DNA from: Rubrivivax sp.
GTDB taxonomy: Bacteria > Pseudomonadota > Gammaproteobacteria > Burkholderiales > Burkholderiaceae_C
Length of the DNA stretch: 64,000 bases
Direction: 5' to 3'
NCBI GenBank assembly: GCA_018780805.1
Contig: JADMJD010000128.1
Location: 1 to 64,000 of the forward strand
Both the position numbers and the translations under genes were made by a program. Under the pieces are notes generated by a model, which worked only from the letters and a program-made list of their open reading frames with translations, was not told where the DNA came from and searched no databases. Below are positions 1-10,001 of this stretch, piece after piece; the first letter of the stretch is position 1, and the number at the start of each line of letters is the position of its first letter.

Positions 1-118
1 CGCTTCTTCAATTCAGACCGTGGCGGCAGGGCGGCGGCGGTGCCTGCGTTCTCCGCCCCCCGCCCAGCCACAGAACGTGGAGCGTGAACAAGCACAAGCA
101 CAAGCAAGCAAAACAGGC

Positions 119-949
119 TCATCCCTTCAACCCACCCTGCGTCAACCCCCCCACCACCCGCTCCTGGAAGATCGCGATCAACACCGCCACCGGCACGATG
201 GCGACGATCAAAGCCGCGGAGATGATGGGCCAGGGGAAGGTGAACTCGCCCTGGTACAGCGTGATGCCCACCGGCAGCGTGCGCATGCTGGCGCTGGCGT
301 TCAAGGACAGTGCCAGCAGGAACTCGTCCCACGCGTTCACGAAAGCCAGGATGCCGGCCGTGAACACACCGGGCGCCGCCAGCGGCACCACCACGCGCCA
401 CAGCGCACCCAGTCGTGTGCAGCCGTCGATCATCGCGGCGTTCTCCAGGTCCTTGGGGATGCTCTGGAAGAAGCCCACCAGCACGAGTGTGCACACCGGC
501 AGGTTGAGCACCGTGTAGGGCAGCACCAGCGCGGTGTAGGTGTTCAGCAGGTTCAGCGCGCGCATGGTCTCGAAGATCGGCACCAGCAGCGTGACCAGCG
601 GGAACATGCTGCTCGCCACGATGCAGGTCAGGATCAGCTGCCGGTGTTTGAGGTTCAGCCGTGCGATGGCGTAGGCCGCAAACGCCGACACCACCAGTGA
701 CACCGCGGTGGCCACCAGCGCCACCGTCAGGCTGTTGAGCATGTACTTCAGCAGCGGCTGGTCGGTGAACGCTTGTGCATAGTTCTGCAGCGTGCCGTTG
801 CGCGGCCAGTAGGTGATGGGTTTGCTGACGAGTTCGGTCTCGGTCTTCAGCGAGGTGAGCAGGATCCACAGCGCCGGGAAGAAGCCGTTCAGAACGACGA
901 TGCCGGCCGCCAGCCACTTCAACATGCGGGGCGTATAGGTCGGCATCAT
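119..949 (-). CDS. Carbohydrate ABC transporter permease (MalG/UgpE-like)
   Basis: 276-aa ORF with several hydrophobic segments and a binding-protein-dependent permease EAA-type loop (ENAAMIDGCTRLGALWRVVVPLAAPG); same strand and next to a second permease. Confidence 0.9.
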   Translation of the reverse strand: MMPTYTPRMLKWLAAGIVVLNGFFPALWILLTSLKTETELVSKPITYWPRNGTLQNYAQAFTDQPLLKYMLNSLTVALVATAVSLVVSAFAAYAIARLNLKHRQLILTCIVASSMFPLVTLLVPIFETMRALNLLNTYTALVLPYTVLNLPVCTLVLVGFFQSIPKDLENAAMIDGCTRLGALWRVVVPLAAPGVFTAGILAFVNAWDEFLLALSLNASASMRTLPVGITLYQGEFTFPWPIISAALIVAIVPVAVLIAIFQERVVGGLTQGGLKG

Positions 950-1020
950 GGTGCCCCCACGACGCTGCGCGTCGGCCCCCCGAGGGGGCGTGAACGCCTT
1001 GGGAGCGGCCTAGCGGCGTT
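950..1020 (-). repeat. GC-rich spacer element between two permease genes
   Basis: Minus strand: ATGAACGCCGCTAGGCCGCTCCCAAGGCGTTCACGCCCCCTCGGGGGGCCGACGCGCAGCGTCGTGGGGGCACC then ATG; shares the GCCCCCTCGGGGGGCCG core with 55140-55190. Confidence 0.65.
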
Positions 1021-1913
1021 CATGCGTTCTTCCCAATCCGCTTCAGGTAGAAGGCGGTCACGAACAGCGAGAGGACGAACATGCACACCGCCAGCGTGGA
1101 GCCGTAGCCCACGTCCAGGTAATCGATGGTGGTCTTGTGGATCAGCATGGCCAGCGTCTCGGTGGCGTTGCCCGGGCCGCCCTTGGTCATCGTGTAAGGG
1201 ATGTCGAAGGTCTGCAGCGCGGTGATGGTGCGGAAGATCAGCGCCACGATGATGCTGGGCATCAGCATCGGGATCGTGATCTGCCAGAACTGCTGCCACC
1301 TGGTGGCGCCATCGACTTCGGCCGCCTCGTACAGCGACTTCGGGATCATCTGCAGGCCGGCCAGCAGGATCAGCGCCATGAAGCTGCTGGTCTTCCAGAT
1401 GATGGTGGCGCAGATGGCCGTCATCGCCCAGTTCGGCCGCAGCAGCCACATCGTCGGCTCGTCCGTGCCCAGGCGGCGGAAGACATCGTTCACGACGCCG
1501 TACTCGGTGTGGAAGAACCACGCGAAGATCAGCCCGGCAAACGACAGCGGCAAGGCCCAGGGCAGCAGCAGCGCCAGCCGCACCGGCCACTGCCGCTTGA
1601 AGGGCAGGTTGGCCAGCATCGCCAGGCCCAGGCCCACCACCAGCGCACCGGGCACGGTGATCAGCGTGATCAGCACGGTGTTCTTGGTGGCGTTCCAGAA
1701 GTCCTTGTCCGTCAGCACCAGGGCGTAGTTTTCCCAGCCGACGAACCGGGCGCCGCCACCACCCGACAGGCGCAGGTCGAAGAAGCTGTTGAAGATCAGC
1801 TTGGCTATGGGATAGACCACGATCAGCGCCAGCAGCAGGAAAGCCGGCGCGAGCAACAACACCCCGAGGGTCTTCTCGCTCGGGTCGCGCAGGCGTTCCA
1901 GCGTGCTGGGCAT
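1020..1913 (-). CDS. Carbohydrate ABC transporter permease (MalF/UgpA-like)
   Basis: 297-aa ORF, EAA loop YEAAEVDGATRWQQFWQITIPMLMP. Confidence 0.9.
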   Translation of the reverse strand: MPSTLERLRDPSEKTLGVLLLAPAFLLLALIVVYPIAKLIFNSFFDLRLSGGGGARFVGWENYALVLTDKDFWNATKNTVLITLITVPGALVVGLGLAMLANLPFKRQWPVRLALLLPWALPLSFAGLIFAWFFHTEYGVVNDVFRRLGTDEPTMWLLRPNWAMTAICATIIWKTSSFMALILLAGLQMIPKSLYEAAEVDGATRWQQFWQITIPMLMPSIIVALIFRTITALQTFDIPYTMTKGGPGNATETLAMLIHKTTIDYLDVGYGSTLAVCMFVLSLFVTAFYLKRIGKNA

Positions 1914-1919
1914 CTTGGC

Positions 1920-3185
1920 TTACCTCATCACGCGGCGCAGGCGGGACTCGATCTCGTCCACGCCTTCGGCCGGGGTCTTGGTGCGCGCCAGCACCGCACT
2001 CGTCGTCGTGCGGATGGTGTCGCTGACCTGGCCGTACTCCTTGCTCATCGGCCGGCTCTTGCCGGCCACGACCACCTTGGCGGCGTCCTGGAACCAGGGC
2101 ACGGCCTTGGTGACCGCAGGGTCGGTGTAGACGCTGGCGTAGGTGGGCAGCAGCGAACCTTCAGCGGCCAGGAACTTGCTGGCCTCGGCGCTGGCCATGA
2201 ACTTCACCAGGTTGGCCGCGGCTTGTTTGTTCTTGCTGAAGGCGCTGACGGCCCACTGCCAGCCGCCCACGCAGGTGGCGCTCTGGCCGCCGGCCATCGC
2301 CGGCAGCGGCATCACACCCACCTTGCCCTGCACCGTGCTGTCCTTGTCGTCCTTGAAGCGGTCCCAGGCGAAGCCCCAGTTGATGGCAAACACCACCTGG
2401 CCGGCCTTGAACTCGTTGACGGTGTCGGGCGTCTTGACCTCGGCAATGTTCTTCTTCATCACGCCCTGGTCCACCATCGTCAGCCATTGCTGCAGGCCCT
2501 TGGTGGCGGCGGCCTTGTCCAGCGTCATGCGGCCCTGCGCGTCGTTGAACTCCTTGCCCTGGCCCCAGTAGGGCAGCAGGAAGGTGCAGACCGCCCCTTC
2601 GATGGGTGCGCCCTGGATGCTCAGGCCCTGCAGGTTGGGGTTGCCTTCGGCCTGCTGGATCTTCTTGGCGGCCGCGGCCAGTTCGTCCCAGGTCTTGGGC
2701 TCGGCCACACCGTGTTTGGCCAGCAGGTCCTTGCGGTAGTACATGAACATCGCGTCGGCGAAGGCCGGCATTGCGGCGATCTTGCCGTCCACCACGTTGC
2801 TGGCGGCGTAGACCGGCAGGAAGGGCTTCATCACGTCGGCCGGTTTGCCCAGGTAGTTGTCCAGCGGCTCCAGCCAGCCGGCGCCAAAGTACTGCGCCGG
2901 GTTCACGATGTCGATCATGTAGATGTCGATCGCCGAATCCTTGGCGTTCAGCACCGTGCTCAGGTACTGGCGCTGCAGTTCGCTGGTGGCGCCGCCGGTT
3001 TCGATGTCGATCTTCACGCCCGGGTTGGCGGCCTGGTACTGGTCGAACAGCTTGCGCATCAGGTCGGGGCGCTGGTTGGCGCCGCCGGAGAACACACGCA
3101 GCGCGGTCTGCGCCAGCGCGTCGGTGGTGGTCACGGCGGCGAGCAGCGCGAAGGCGGCGGCGGCCAGGGTGGTTCTGCGTTGCAT
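1920..3185 (-). CDS. Carbohydrate ABC transporter substrate-binding protein (extracellular family 1)
   Basis: Signal peptide MQRRTTLAAAAFALLAAVTTTDALAQ; family-1 solute-binding pattern; start placed at the internal Met of ORF 1920..3260. Confidence 0.9.
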   Translation of the reverse strand: MQRRTTLAAAAFALLAAVTTTDALAQTALRVFSGGANQRPDLMRKLFDQYQAANPGVKIDIETGGATSELQRQYLSTVLNAKDSAIDIYMIDIVNPAQYFGAGWLEPLDNYLGKPADVMKPFLPVYAASNVVDGKIAAMPAFADAMFMYYRKDLLAKHGVAEPKTWDELAAAAKKIQQAEGNPNLQGLSIQGAPIEGAVCTFLLPYWGQGKEFNDAQGRMTLDKAAATKGLQQWLTMVDQGVMKKNIAEVKTPDTVNEFKAGQVVFAINWGFAWDRFKDDKDSTVQGKVGVMPLPAMAGGQSATCVGGWQWAVSAFSKNKQAAANLVKFMASAEASKFLAAEGSLLPTYASVYTDPAVTKAVPWFQDAAKVVVAGKSRPMSKEYGQVSDTIRTTTSAVLARTKTPAEGVDEIESRLRRVMR

Positions 3186-3234
3186 CGTTGTCTCCTGTGG
3201 GTTCTTGGATGTTGCGGGGTTCAGATCGCGGAAG

Positions 3235-4305
<1,071 letters not shown>

Positions 4306-4306
4306 G

Positions 4307-5086
4307 TCAGTAGTTGCCTTCGATCTTTGGGGCCGAGTCACGCAGCTGCTTCAGCGCGCCGGTGCAGGCGCGCATGTACAGCCCCAGGTCCGAGGCCAGG
4401 CCGACAAAGTCGTAGCCCATCTCGCGGCACTGCGCCACCTGATCGACTGCCCCCATCACGGTGCCGATGCGCACGCCTGCGGCCTTGGCGCGCCGGGCCG
4501 CGTCGGCCATGGCCTCGGCCACCCGCGGATGGCCCACCTGGCCGGGCAGGCCCATCGCGCCCGACAGGTCGCCCGGGCCCAGGAACAACGCGTCCACACC
4601 CGGCACGGCGGCGATGGCCTCCAGGTTGTCCAGCGCCGTGGTGCTTTCGATCTGCACGATCACGCTCACCTGTGTGTTGGCGTGGGCAAAGTGGTTGGGC
4701 ACGGTGCCGAACTTCGAGGCCCGGCCCATCGCCGCCATGCCGCGCACACCTTCCGGCGGATAACGCGTGGCGGCCACCGCGGCAGCGGCTTCGTCGGCGT
4801 TCTGCACAAACGGCACCAGCAGGTTCAGCGCGCCCACGTCCAGCACCCGCTTGATCGTCACCGTGTCGTTCCAGGGCACACGCACGATGGGCAGCATGGT
4901 CGAGCCCAGGTTGGCCTGCAGCAGGTGCACCAGCGTCGAGAGGTCGATGGGCGTGTGCTCCATGTCCAGCACTGCCCAGTCGAAGCCAGCGTGGCCGGTG
5001 GCCTCGGTGATCAGGTGGCTGGCCGACATGATCCAGGTGCCCAAAGGCACCGCGCCGCTGTCGAACATCTGGTGGAAGGGTTTCAT
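4307..5086 (-). CDS. HpcH/HpaI-family aldolase (2-keto-3-deoxy sugar-acid aldolase type)
   Basis: 259 aa; motifs GFDWAVLDMEHTPID, VRVPWND, VQIES, LGPGDLSGAMG characteristic of HpcH/HpaI aldolases. Confidence 0.88.
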   Translation of the reverse strand: MKPFHQMFDSGAVPLGTWIMSASHLITEATGHAGFDWAVLDMEHTPIDLSTLVHLLQANLGSTMLPIVRVPWNDTVTIKRVLDVGALNLLVPFVQNADEAAAAVAATRYPPEGVRGMAAMGRASKFGTVPNHFAHANTQVSVIVQIESTTALDNLEAIAAVPGVDALFLGPGDLSGAMGLPGQVGHPRVAEAMADAARRAKAAGVRIGTVMGAVDQVAQCREMGYDFVGLASDLGLYMRACTGALKQLRDSAPKIEGNY

Positions 5087-5093
5087 CGCGGAC

Positions 5094-6872
5094 TCAGTAG
5101 ATGGGAGGCTCGGGCGTGGGCGCTGTGCCTTGCAGGAAATCGAAGTCGCAGCCTTCGTGGGCCTGCGTCACATGCTGCTGGTACAGGCGCGTGAAACCAC
5201 GGGTGTAGGGCGTGGCCGGGGCCCGCCACGCGGCGCGGCGGCGGCTGAGTTCGGCCTCGTCCACACACAGCGTCAGGCGGCGTGCGGGCAGGTCGAGCTC
5301 GATCTCATCGCCGGTCTGCACCAGCGCCAGCGGCCCGCCGACCGCGCTCTCGGGGCTGATGTGCAGCACGCAGCTGCCGTAGTGCGTGCCGCTCATGCGC
5401 GCGTCGGACAAGCGCAGCATGTCGCGCACGCCGGCAGCCAGCAGCTTCTTCGGGATCGGCAGGTTGCCCCATTCCGGCATGCCGGGCGCGCCCACCGGGC
5501 CGCCGCCGCGCAGCACCAGCACGGTGTTCGCATCGACGTCCAGGTCCGGGTCGTGGATGCGGGCCATCATCTCGCCCGGGCCGTCGAACACCAGTGCCCG
5601 GCCGCGGTGGCGGAAGAACTGCGGGCTGGCGGCGCTGGCCTTCATCACCGCGCCGTCCGGGCAGAGGTTGCCGCGCAGCACGGCGAGTGCGCCGCTGGCG
5701 CTGACGGGCTGGTCCAGCGCGCGGATGACCTGGTCGTCCAGGCTGTCTCTGCCCTGCAGGTTGTGGCGCAGCGTCTGGCCGCTCACCGTGGTCTCGTCCA
5801 GCGACAGCCAGGGCTGCAGCCGGTTCATCAGCGCCGGCAGGCCGCCGGCGTAGTGAAAATCTTCCATCAGCCGGTCGCCGCTGGGGAAGAGGTTGGCCAG
5901 CACCGGCACCTCGCGGCCCAGGCGGTCCAGGTCGTCCAGCGTCAGCGCCACGCCGGCGCGGCCGGCCATCGCGATCAAATGGATCGCGGCGTTGGTGCTG
6001 CCGCCGAGCGCCATCTGAACCGCGGCGGCGTTCAGGAAGGCGCCGCGGGACAGGATCTTCTGCGGCGTGAGCCCCTCGCGCACCATCGCGACGATGCGCT
6101 CGCCGCAGGTGGTGGCGTGGCGCACATGGGCCGCGTCCATCGCCGGGATCGCGGTGCTGCCGGGCAGGGCCAGGCCTAGGGCCTCGACGATGGACGTCAT
6201 CGTGCTGGCCGTGCCCATGGTGTTGCAGGTGCCGGGGCTGCGTGTCATGCGCGCTTCCAGCTGCACCCATTCGGCATCGCCCAGGCGGCCGGCCTGGTGT
6301 TCGTCCCAGAACAGTTTGGTGTGCGTGCCGGCGCCGACGGTGCGGGTTTCACAGCCGGTGGGCGTGCGCTGCGTGTGGCGGTCGTTCAGCATCGGGCCGG
6401 CGGCGCAGAAGATCGTCGGCAGCCCGGCGCTCACCGCGCCCATCACGGTGCCCGGCGTGGTCTTGTCGCAGCCGGCCAGCAGCACCACGCCGTCCACCGG
6501 GTGCGAGCGCAGCAGCTCTTCCACCTCCAGCGCCAGCAGGTTGCGGTAGAGCATCGTGGTGGGCTTGACCATCACCTCGCCCAGGCTCAGCGCCGGCAGC
6601 TCGAAGGGTGTGCCCCCGGCCATCAACACGCCGCGTTTGATGCTCTCGGCCCGCTCGCGCAGGTGGGCGTGGCAAGGCGACAGGTCGCTCCAGGTGTTGA
6701 CGATGGCGATGCAGGGTTTGGCCAGCACGTCCTCGCGCCGCAGGCCCATCTGCTGCATGCGCTGGCGGTGCGCAAAACCGCGCATGCCGGTGTCGGCGAA
6801 CCAGCGGCGGCTGCGCAGCGGCGGGTCTTCGTGGCCGTCGCCTGGGGGATTGTCCTGAGGGACGCTGTTCAT
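5094..6872 (-). CDS. IlvD/Edd-family dehydratase (sugar-acid dehydratase type)
   Basis: VLLAGCDKTTPG, GTCNTMGTASTM, LGGSTNAAIHL, LSDARMSGTHYG motifs; start at MNSVPQDNPPGDG, 6872. Confidence 0.9.
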   Translation of the reverse strand: MNSVPQDNPPGDGHEDPPLRSRRWFADTGMRGFAHRQRMQQMGLRREDVLAKPCIAIVNTWSDLSPCHAHLRERAESIKRGVLMAGGTPFELPALSLGEVMVKPTTMLYRNLLALEVEELLRSHPVDGVVLLAGCDKTTPGTVMGAVSAGLPTIFCAAGPMLNDRHTQRTPTGCETRTVGAGTHTKLFWDEHQAGRLGDAEWVQLEARMTRSPGTCNTMGTASTMTSIVEALGLALPGSTAIPAMDAAHVRHATTCGERIVAMVREGLTPQKILSRGAFLNAAAVQMALGGSTNAAIHLIAMAGRAGVALTLDDLDRLGREVPVLANLFPSGDRLMEDFHYAGGLPALMNRLQPWLSLDETTVSGQTLRHNLQGRDSLDDQVIRALDQPVSASGALAVLRGNLCPDGAVMKASAASPQFFRHRGRALVFDGPGEMMARIHDPDLDVDANTVLVLRGGGPVGAPGMPEWGNLPIPKKLLAAGVRDMLRLSDARMSGTHYGSCVLHISPESAVGGPLALVQTGDEIELDLPARRLTLCVDEAELSRRRAAWRAPATPYTRGFTRLYQQHVTQAHEGCDFDFLQGTAPTPEPPIY

Positions 6873-6886
6873 GTTAGCGGTAACAT
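6871..6886. promoter_or_regulatory. Candidate LacI/GntR(gluconate)-type operator ATGTTAGCGGTAACAT
   Basis: Inverted repeat ATGTTA-N4-TAACAT in the short divergent gap between the dehydratase and the LacI-family regulator; overlaps the dehydratase start codon. Confidence 0.75.
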
Positions 6887-6923
6887 TACGCCAGTCTGTT
6901 CCGACTTCCAACAGGAAAAACCC

Positions 6924-7973
6924 GTGCCTCAACTTGTTGCGCCGCGTCAAAGAAGAGGTCATGGCCGCGTGACCTTGCGCGACGTGGCTGCTGCGGCCGG
7001 TGTCACGGCCATCACCGTGTCACGGTATCTGCGCAGCCCCGGTCAGGTGGCGCCGGAGACGGCTGCCACGATCCGGCATGCCTTGTCAGCCACCGGTTAC
7101 GTGCCCAACAAACAGGCCGGTGTGCTGGCCAGCGGGCGCGGCAGCATCGTCGCGGCCCTGGTGCCCAACCTGGCGCACTCGATCTTTGCCGAGACGTTGG
7201 AGGGGCTGTCCGGCACGCTGGAATCCGCCGGCCTGGAGTTGTTGGTGGCCGCCTCGGGTTATTCCACCGAACGCGAAGAAGCGCAGATCCGTGCGCTGCT
7301 GGGCTGGGCGCCGCGGGCGCTGGTGATCACCGGCCGCCACCACACGCCGGGCGCGATCAAGCTGCTGCGCGAGGCCCATGCCGGCGGCTGCACCGTGATC
7401 GAGATGTGGGACCACCATGGCCGTGGCGCACAAGGTTTTTCGCAGGTCGGCTTCAACCACCGCGATGCTGGCCGGCGCATGGCCGAGCACCTGCTGCAGG
7501 CCGGCCACCGCCGGCTGGCCTACGTGGACAGTGCCGTCGTGGGCGACTACCGCGCGCGGGAGCGGGGCGATGGTTTTGTGGCTGCTGCCGAAGCCGCCGG
7601 CGCCACGGTGCAGCGGCTGGCGGCACCCGCCGGTGAGCCCATCAGCGCCGGCCGCGAGGTGGTGTCACAGCTGCAGGCCAGCGCGGCAGGTTTTGCCAAC
7701 GACCACCTGGGCTGCGGCGCGCTGCTCGGAGCGCAGGCGGCGGGCTGGCGGGTGCCGCAGGACCTGGCGCTGATCGGCTTTGGCGACTTCGAGCTCGCCG
7801 CGCACCTGGCGCCTGGCTTGACGACGCTGGCACCGCCGCGGCGCGAGATCGGCGCCCAGGCCGCGGCGATGTTGCTGGCGCAGCTGGAAGGTGCAGCCCC
7901 GGTGCAGCGCCTGAAGCTGGATTGCCCGCTCGTTGTGCGGGGCAGCACGCAGGCGCGTCAATCGAAGCCGTAA
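6924..7973 (+). CDS. LacI-family transcriptional regulator
   Basis: HTH VTLRDVAAAAGVTAITVSRYLRSPGQVAPETAATIRHALSATGYVPN followed by a periplasmic-binding-like domain; GTG start at 6924 in frame with ORF 6297..7973. Confidence 0.88.
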   Translation: MPQLVAPRQRRGHGRVTLRDVAAAAGVTAITVSRYLRSPGQVAPETAATIRHALSATGYVPNKQAGVLASGRGSIVAALVPNLAHSIFAETLEGLSGTLESAGLELLVAASGYSTEREEAQIRALLGWAPRALVITGRHHTPGAIKLLREAHAGGCTVIEMWDHHGRGAQGFSQVGFNHRDAGRRMAEHLLQAGHRRLAYVDSAVVGDYRARERGDGFVAAAEAAGATVQRLAAPAGEPISAGREVVSQLQASAAGFANDHLGCGALLGAQAAGWRVPQDLALIGFGDFELAAHLAPGLTTLAPPRREIGAQAAAMLLAQLEGAAPVQRLKLDCPLVVRGSTQARQSKP

Positions 7974-8824
7974 TGCTGTGCCAGCACGGCCCAGGCCTCT
8001 TCGGCGGTGTCCACCGTGTGGTACAGGTTTTCGTCGCCGGGGGAGATCATGCCGGTCTCGATCAGCCACTGCACGTCCACCAGCCGGGACCAGAACTCGC
8101 GGCCCACCAGCACGATGGGGCGGCGGCGCACCTTGCCGGTCTGCTGCAGCGTCATCACCTCGAACAACTCGTCCAAGGTGCCGAAGCCACCGGGGAAACA
8201 CACCAGCCCGATGCTGCGCATCAGGAAGTGCATCTTGCGCAGCGCGAAGTAATGGAACTGGAAACACAGCTCCGGCGTGATGTAGGGGTTGGGCGCCTGT
8301 TCGTGCGGCAGTACGATGTTCAGGCCGATGCTTTCGCCGCCCACCTCGAAGGCGCCGCGGTTGCCGGCTTCCATGATGCCGGGGCCACCGCCGGTGACCA
8401 CGTAGATGGGTTTGTCCAAGCTGCGGGAGTGCGTGGTCACCAGGGCCGCAAAACGCTGGGCTTCGGCGTAGTAGCGGCTCATCTTGACGGCCATCTCGGC
8501 GCGTTGGATGGTGGCTGCATCGCCGCCGGCCCGCGCCGTCTCCAGGGCTGTTGCGGCGTCTTCGGGCGCCGGGATGCGGGCACTGCCGAACATCACGATG
8601 GTGGACTCGATGCCCCGTTCTTCCAGCACCAGCTCGGGCTTGAGCAGCTCCAGCTGCATGCGCACCGGACGCAGCTCTTCACGCAGCAGGAATTCGGTGT
8701 CGGTGAAGGCCAGCCGGTAGGCGCTTTCAGGCCCGGCGTAGCGGTGCACGGGCTGCGCCGCCTGGGCCTCCTCCTGAGCGCTGGGGAAGTTGCGGGCGGT
8801 CAGGTCGGTGGACTGGTTTTTCAT
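7958..8824 (-). CDS. TIGR00730/LOG-family Rossmann-fold protein
   Basis: VTGGGPGIMEAGNRGA and CFPGGFGTLDELFEVMTLQQTGK (PGGxGTxxE) motifs. Confidence 0.88.
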   Translation of the reverse strand: MKNQSTDLTARNFPSAQEEAQAAQPVHRYAGPESAYRLAFTDTEFLLREELRPVRMQLELLKPELVLEERGIESTIVMFGSARIPAPEDAATALETARAGGDAATIQRAEMAVKMSRYYAEAQRFAALVTTHSRSLDKPIYVVTGGGPGIMEAGNRGAFEVGGESIGLNIVLPHEQAPNPYITPELCFQFHYFALRKMHFLMRSIGLVCFPGGFGTLDELFEVMTLQQTGKVRRRPIVLVGREFWSRLVDVQWLIETGMISPGDENLYHTVDTAEEAWAVLAQHYGFD

Positions 8825-8851
8825 GGTCGGAATGTACCGCCGCCAAGCCGC

Positions 8852-9628
8852 CTATGACCGGCCGGGTGCGGTGCGCTGCAGCGTCTGCACGTATTCATGC
8901 ACCCCGGTGAGCACAGTGGACACACGGTACTCCACCGGCTTGTCGGCAAAACTCAGCGCGGTGCGCCGCACCTGCAGCATCGGCGTGCCGGTGGCCACGC
9001 CCAGTACCCGCGCTGTCTCGGCACTCGCGGCCACCGCGCGCACACGTTCCTGCGCGCGCAACACGGTGATGCCGAAGGCCTCCTGGTACAGCCGATAAAT
9101 CGTGCCGGGCCGCTCGCGGAAGCGCCTTTCGGTGAGCCCGCGCATCAGCGATTGCGGCAGCTGCAGGCTGTCGTGCACCACGGCGCGGCCTTGCAGCAGC
9201 AGCCGGTTTTCGATCAACCAGGCGGTATCACCCGGGCGGGCCTGCAGCGCCTCGGCCGCGTCTTCGTCCAGACGGCCACGGTTGAAGGCCACCAGCTCCA
9301 CCACCGGCGCTTCGTGGTGGCCGTCGGCCCGTTCGATGTGGAAAAACTGGAACAAAAAACGTTCAGGGCTGTGTGTGGCCACGAAGGTGCCGCGGCCCTG
9401 GCGCCGCAGCAGCACATGTTCGGCCACCAACTCACCCACGGCCTGGCGCAGCGTGCCGATGGCCACACCGAAGGCCGCGCTCAGCGCCGCTTCGTTCGGC
9501 AGCGTGGCGCCGGGCGGCAGCCGGCCGTCTTCGATGGCCGTCAGCAGCGCACGTTTGACGGCGCGGTACAGCGGCAGGCCGGGCTCGTGGTGCAGCGGTG
9601 GCCAGGGCAGGGCGGCGGGCGGTGGCAT
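8852..9628 (-). CDS. GntR-family transcriptional regulator with UTRA domain (HutC subfamily)
   Basis: wHTH LYRAVKRALLTAIEDGRLPPGATLPNEAALSAAFGVAIGTLRQAVGELVAEHVLLRRQGRGTFVA, followed by a UTRA-like domain. Confidence 0.9.
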   Translation of the reverse strand: MPPPAALPWPPLHHEPGLPLYRAVKRALLTAIEDGRLPPGATLPNEAALSAAFGVAIGTLRQAVGELVAEHVLLRRQGRGTFVATHSPERFLFQFFHIERADGHHEAPVVELVAFNRGRLDEDAAEALQARPGDTAWLIENRLLLQGRAVVHDSLQLPQSLMRGLTERRFRERPGTIYRLYQEAFGITVLRAQERVRAVAASAETARVLGVATGTPMLQVRRTALSFADKPVEYRVSTVLTGVHEYVQTLQRTAPGRS

Positions 9629-9637
9629 GCCGGCATT

Positions 9638-9651
9638 GTCATCTAGATGAC
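9638..9651. promoter_or_regulatory. Candidate GntR/HutC-type operator GTCATCTAGATGAC
   Basis: Perfect 14-bp palindrome in the divergent gap, about 10 bp upstream of the gntR start and upstream of the suyA-like gene. Confidence 0.6.
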
Positions 9652-9714
9652 CTGTTTGACACCAGCGCCGCGGCGCCTAGCATCCACCCCACGACAACCA
9701 GGAGACCCCAGGCG

Positions 9715-9996
9715 ATGATTCACTTTGTATTGCACGACGCGCACGACAGCGTGGCCGTGGTCGTGGTGGAAGGTGTCACGGCCGGCATGGCCTTGAACGG
9801 CTGGATCATGGACGAGGACCGCATGGTCGAGGTCAAGGCCCAGCAGGACATCCCCATCGGCCACAAGGTGGCGCTGAAGGACATGGCGGTGGGCGACACC
9901 GTCATCAAGTACGGCATCGACATGGGCCGCGTCGTCGCGCCCATCTCCGCCGGCCAGCACGCGCACGTGCACAACATCAAGACCAAGCGTTGGTGA
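9715..9996 (+). CDS. suyA: UxaA-family small (SAF-domain) subunit; probable 3-sulfolactate sulfo-lyase small subunit
   Basis: 93-aa SAF-like protein immediately upstream of a separate large subunit, the split organisation described for SuyAB; ATG at 9715. Confidence 0.62.
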   Translation: MIHFVLHDAHDSVAVVVVEGVTAGMALNGWIMDEDRMVEVKAQQDIPIGHKVALKDMAVGDTVIKYGIDMGRVVAPISAGQHAHVHNIKTKRW

Positions 9997-10001
9997 GCCC
10001 T

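Noticed and set aside
80-118. Short AAGCAC/AAGCA direct repeats at the left edge (caagcacaagcacaagcaagc)
   Set aside because: Too short and too close to the window edge to separate chance from structure
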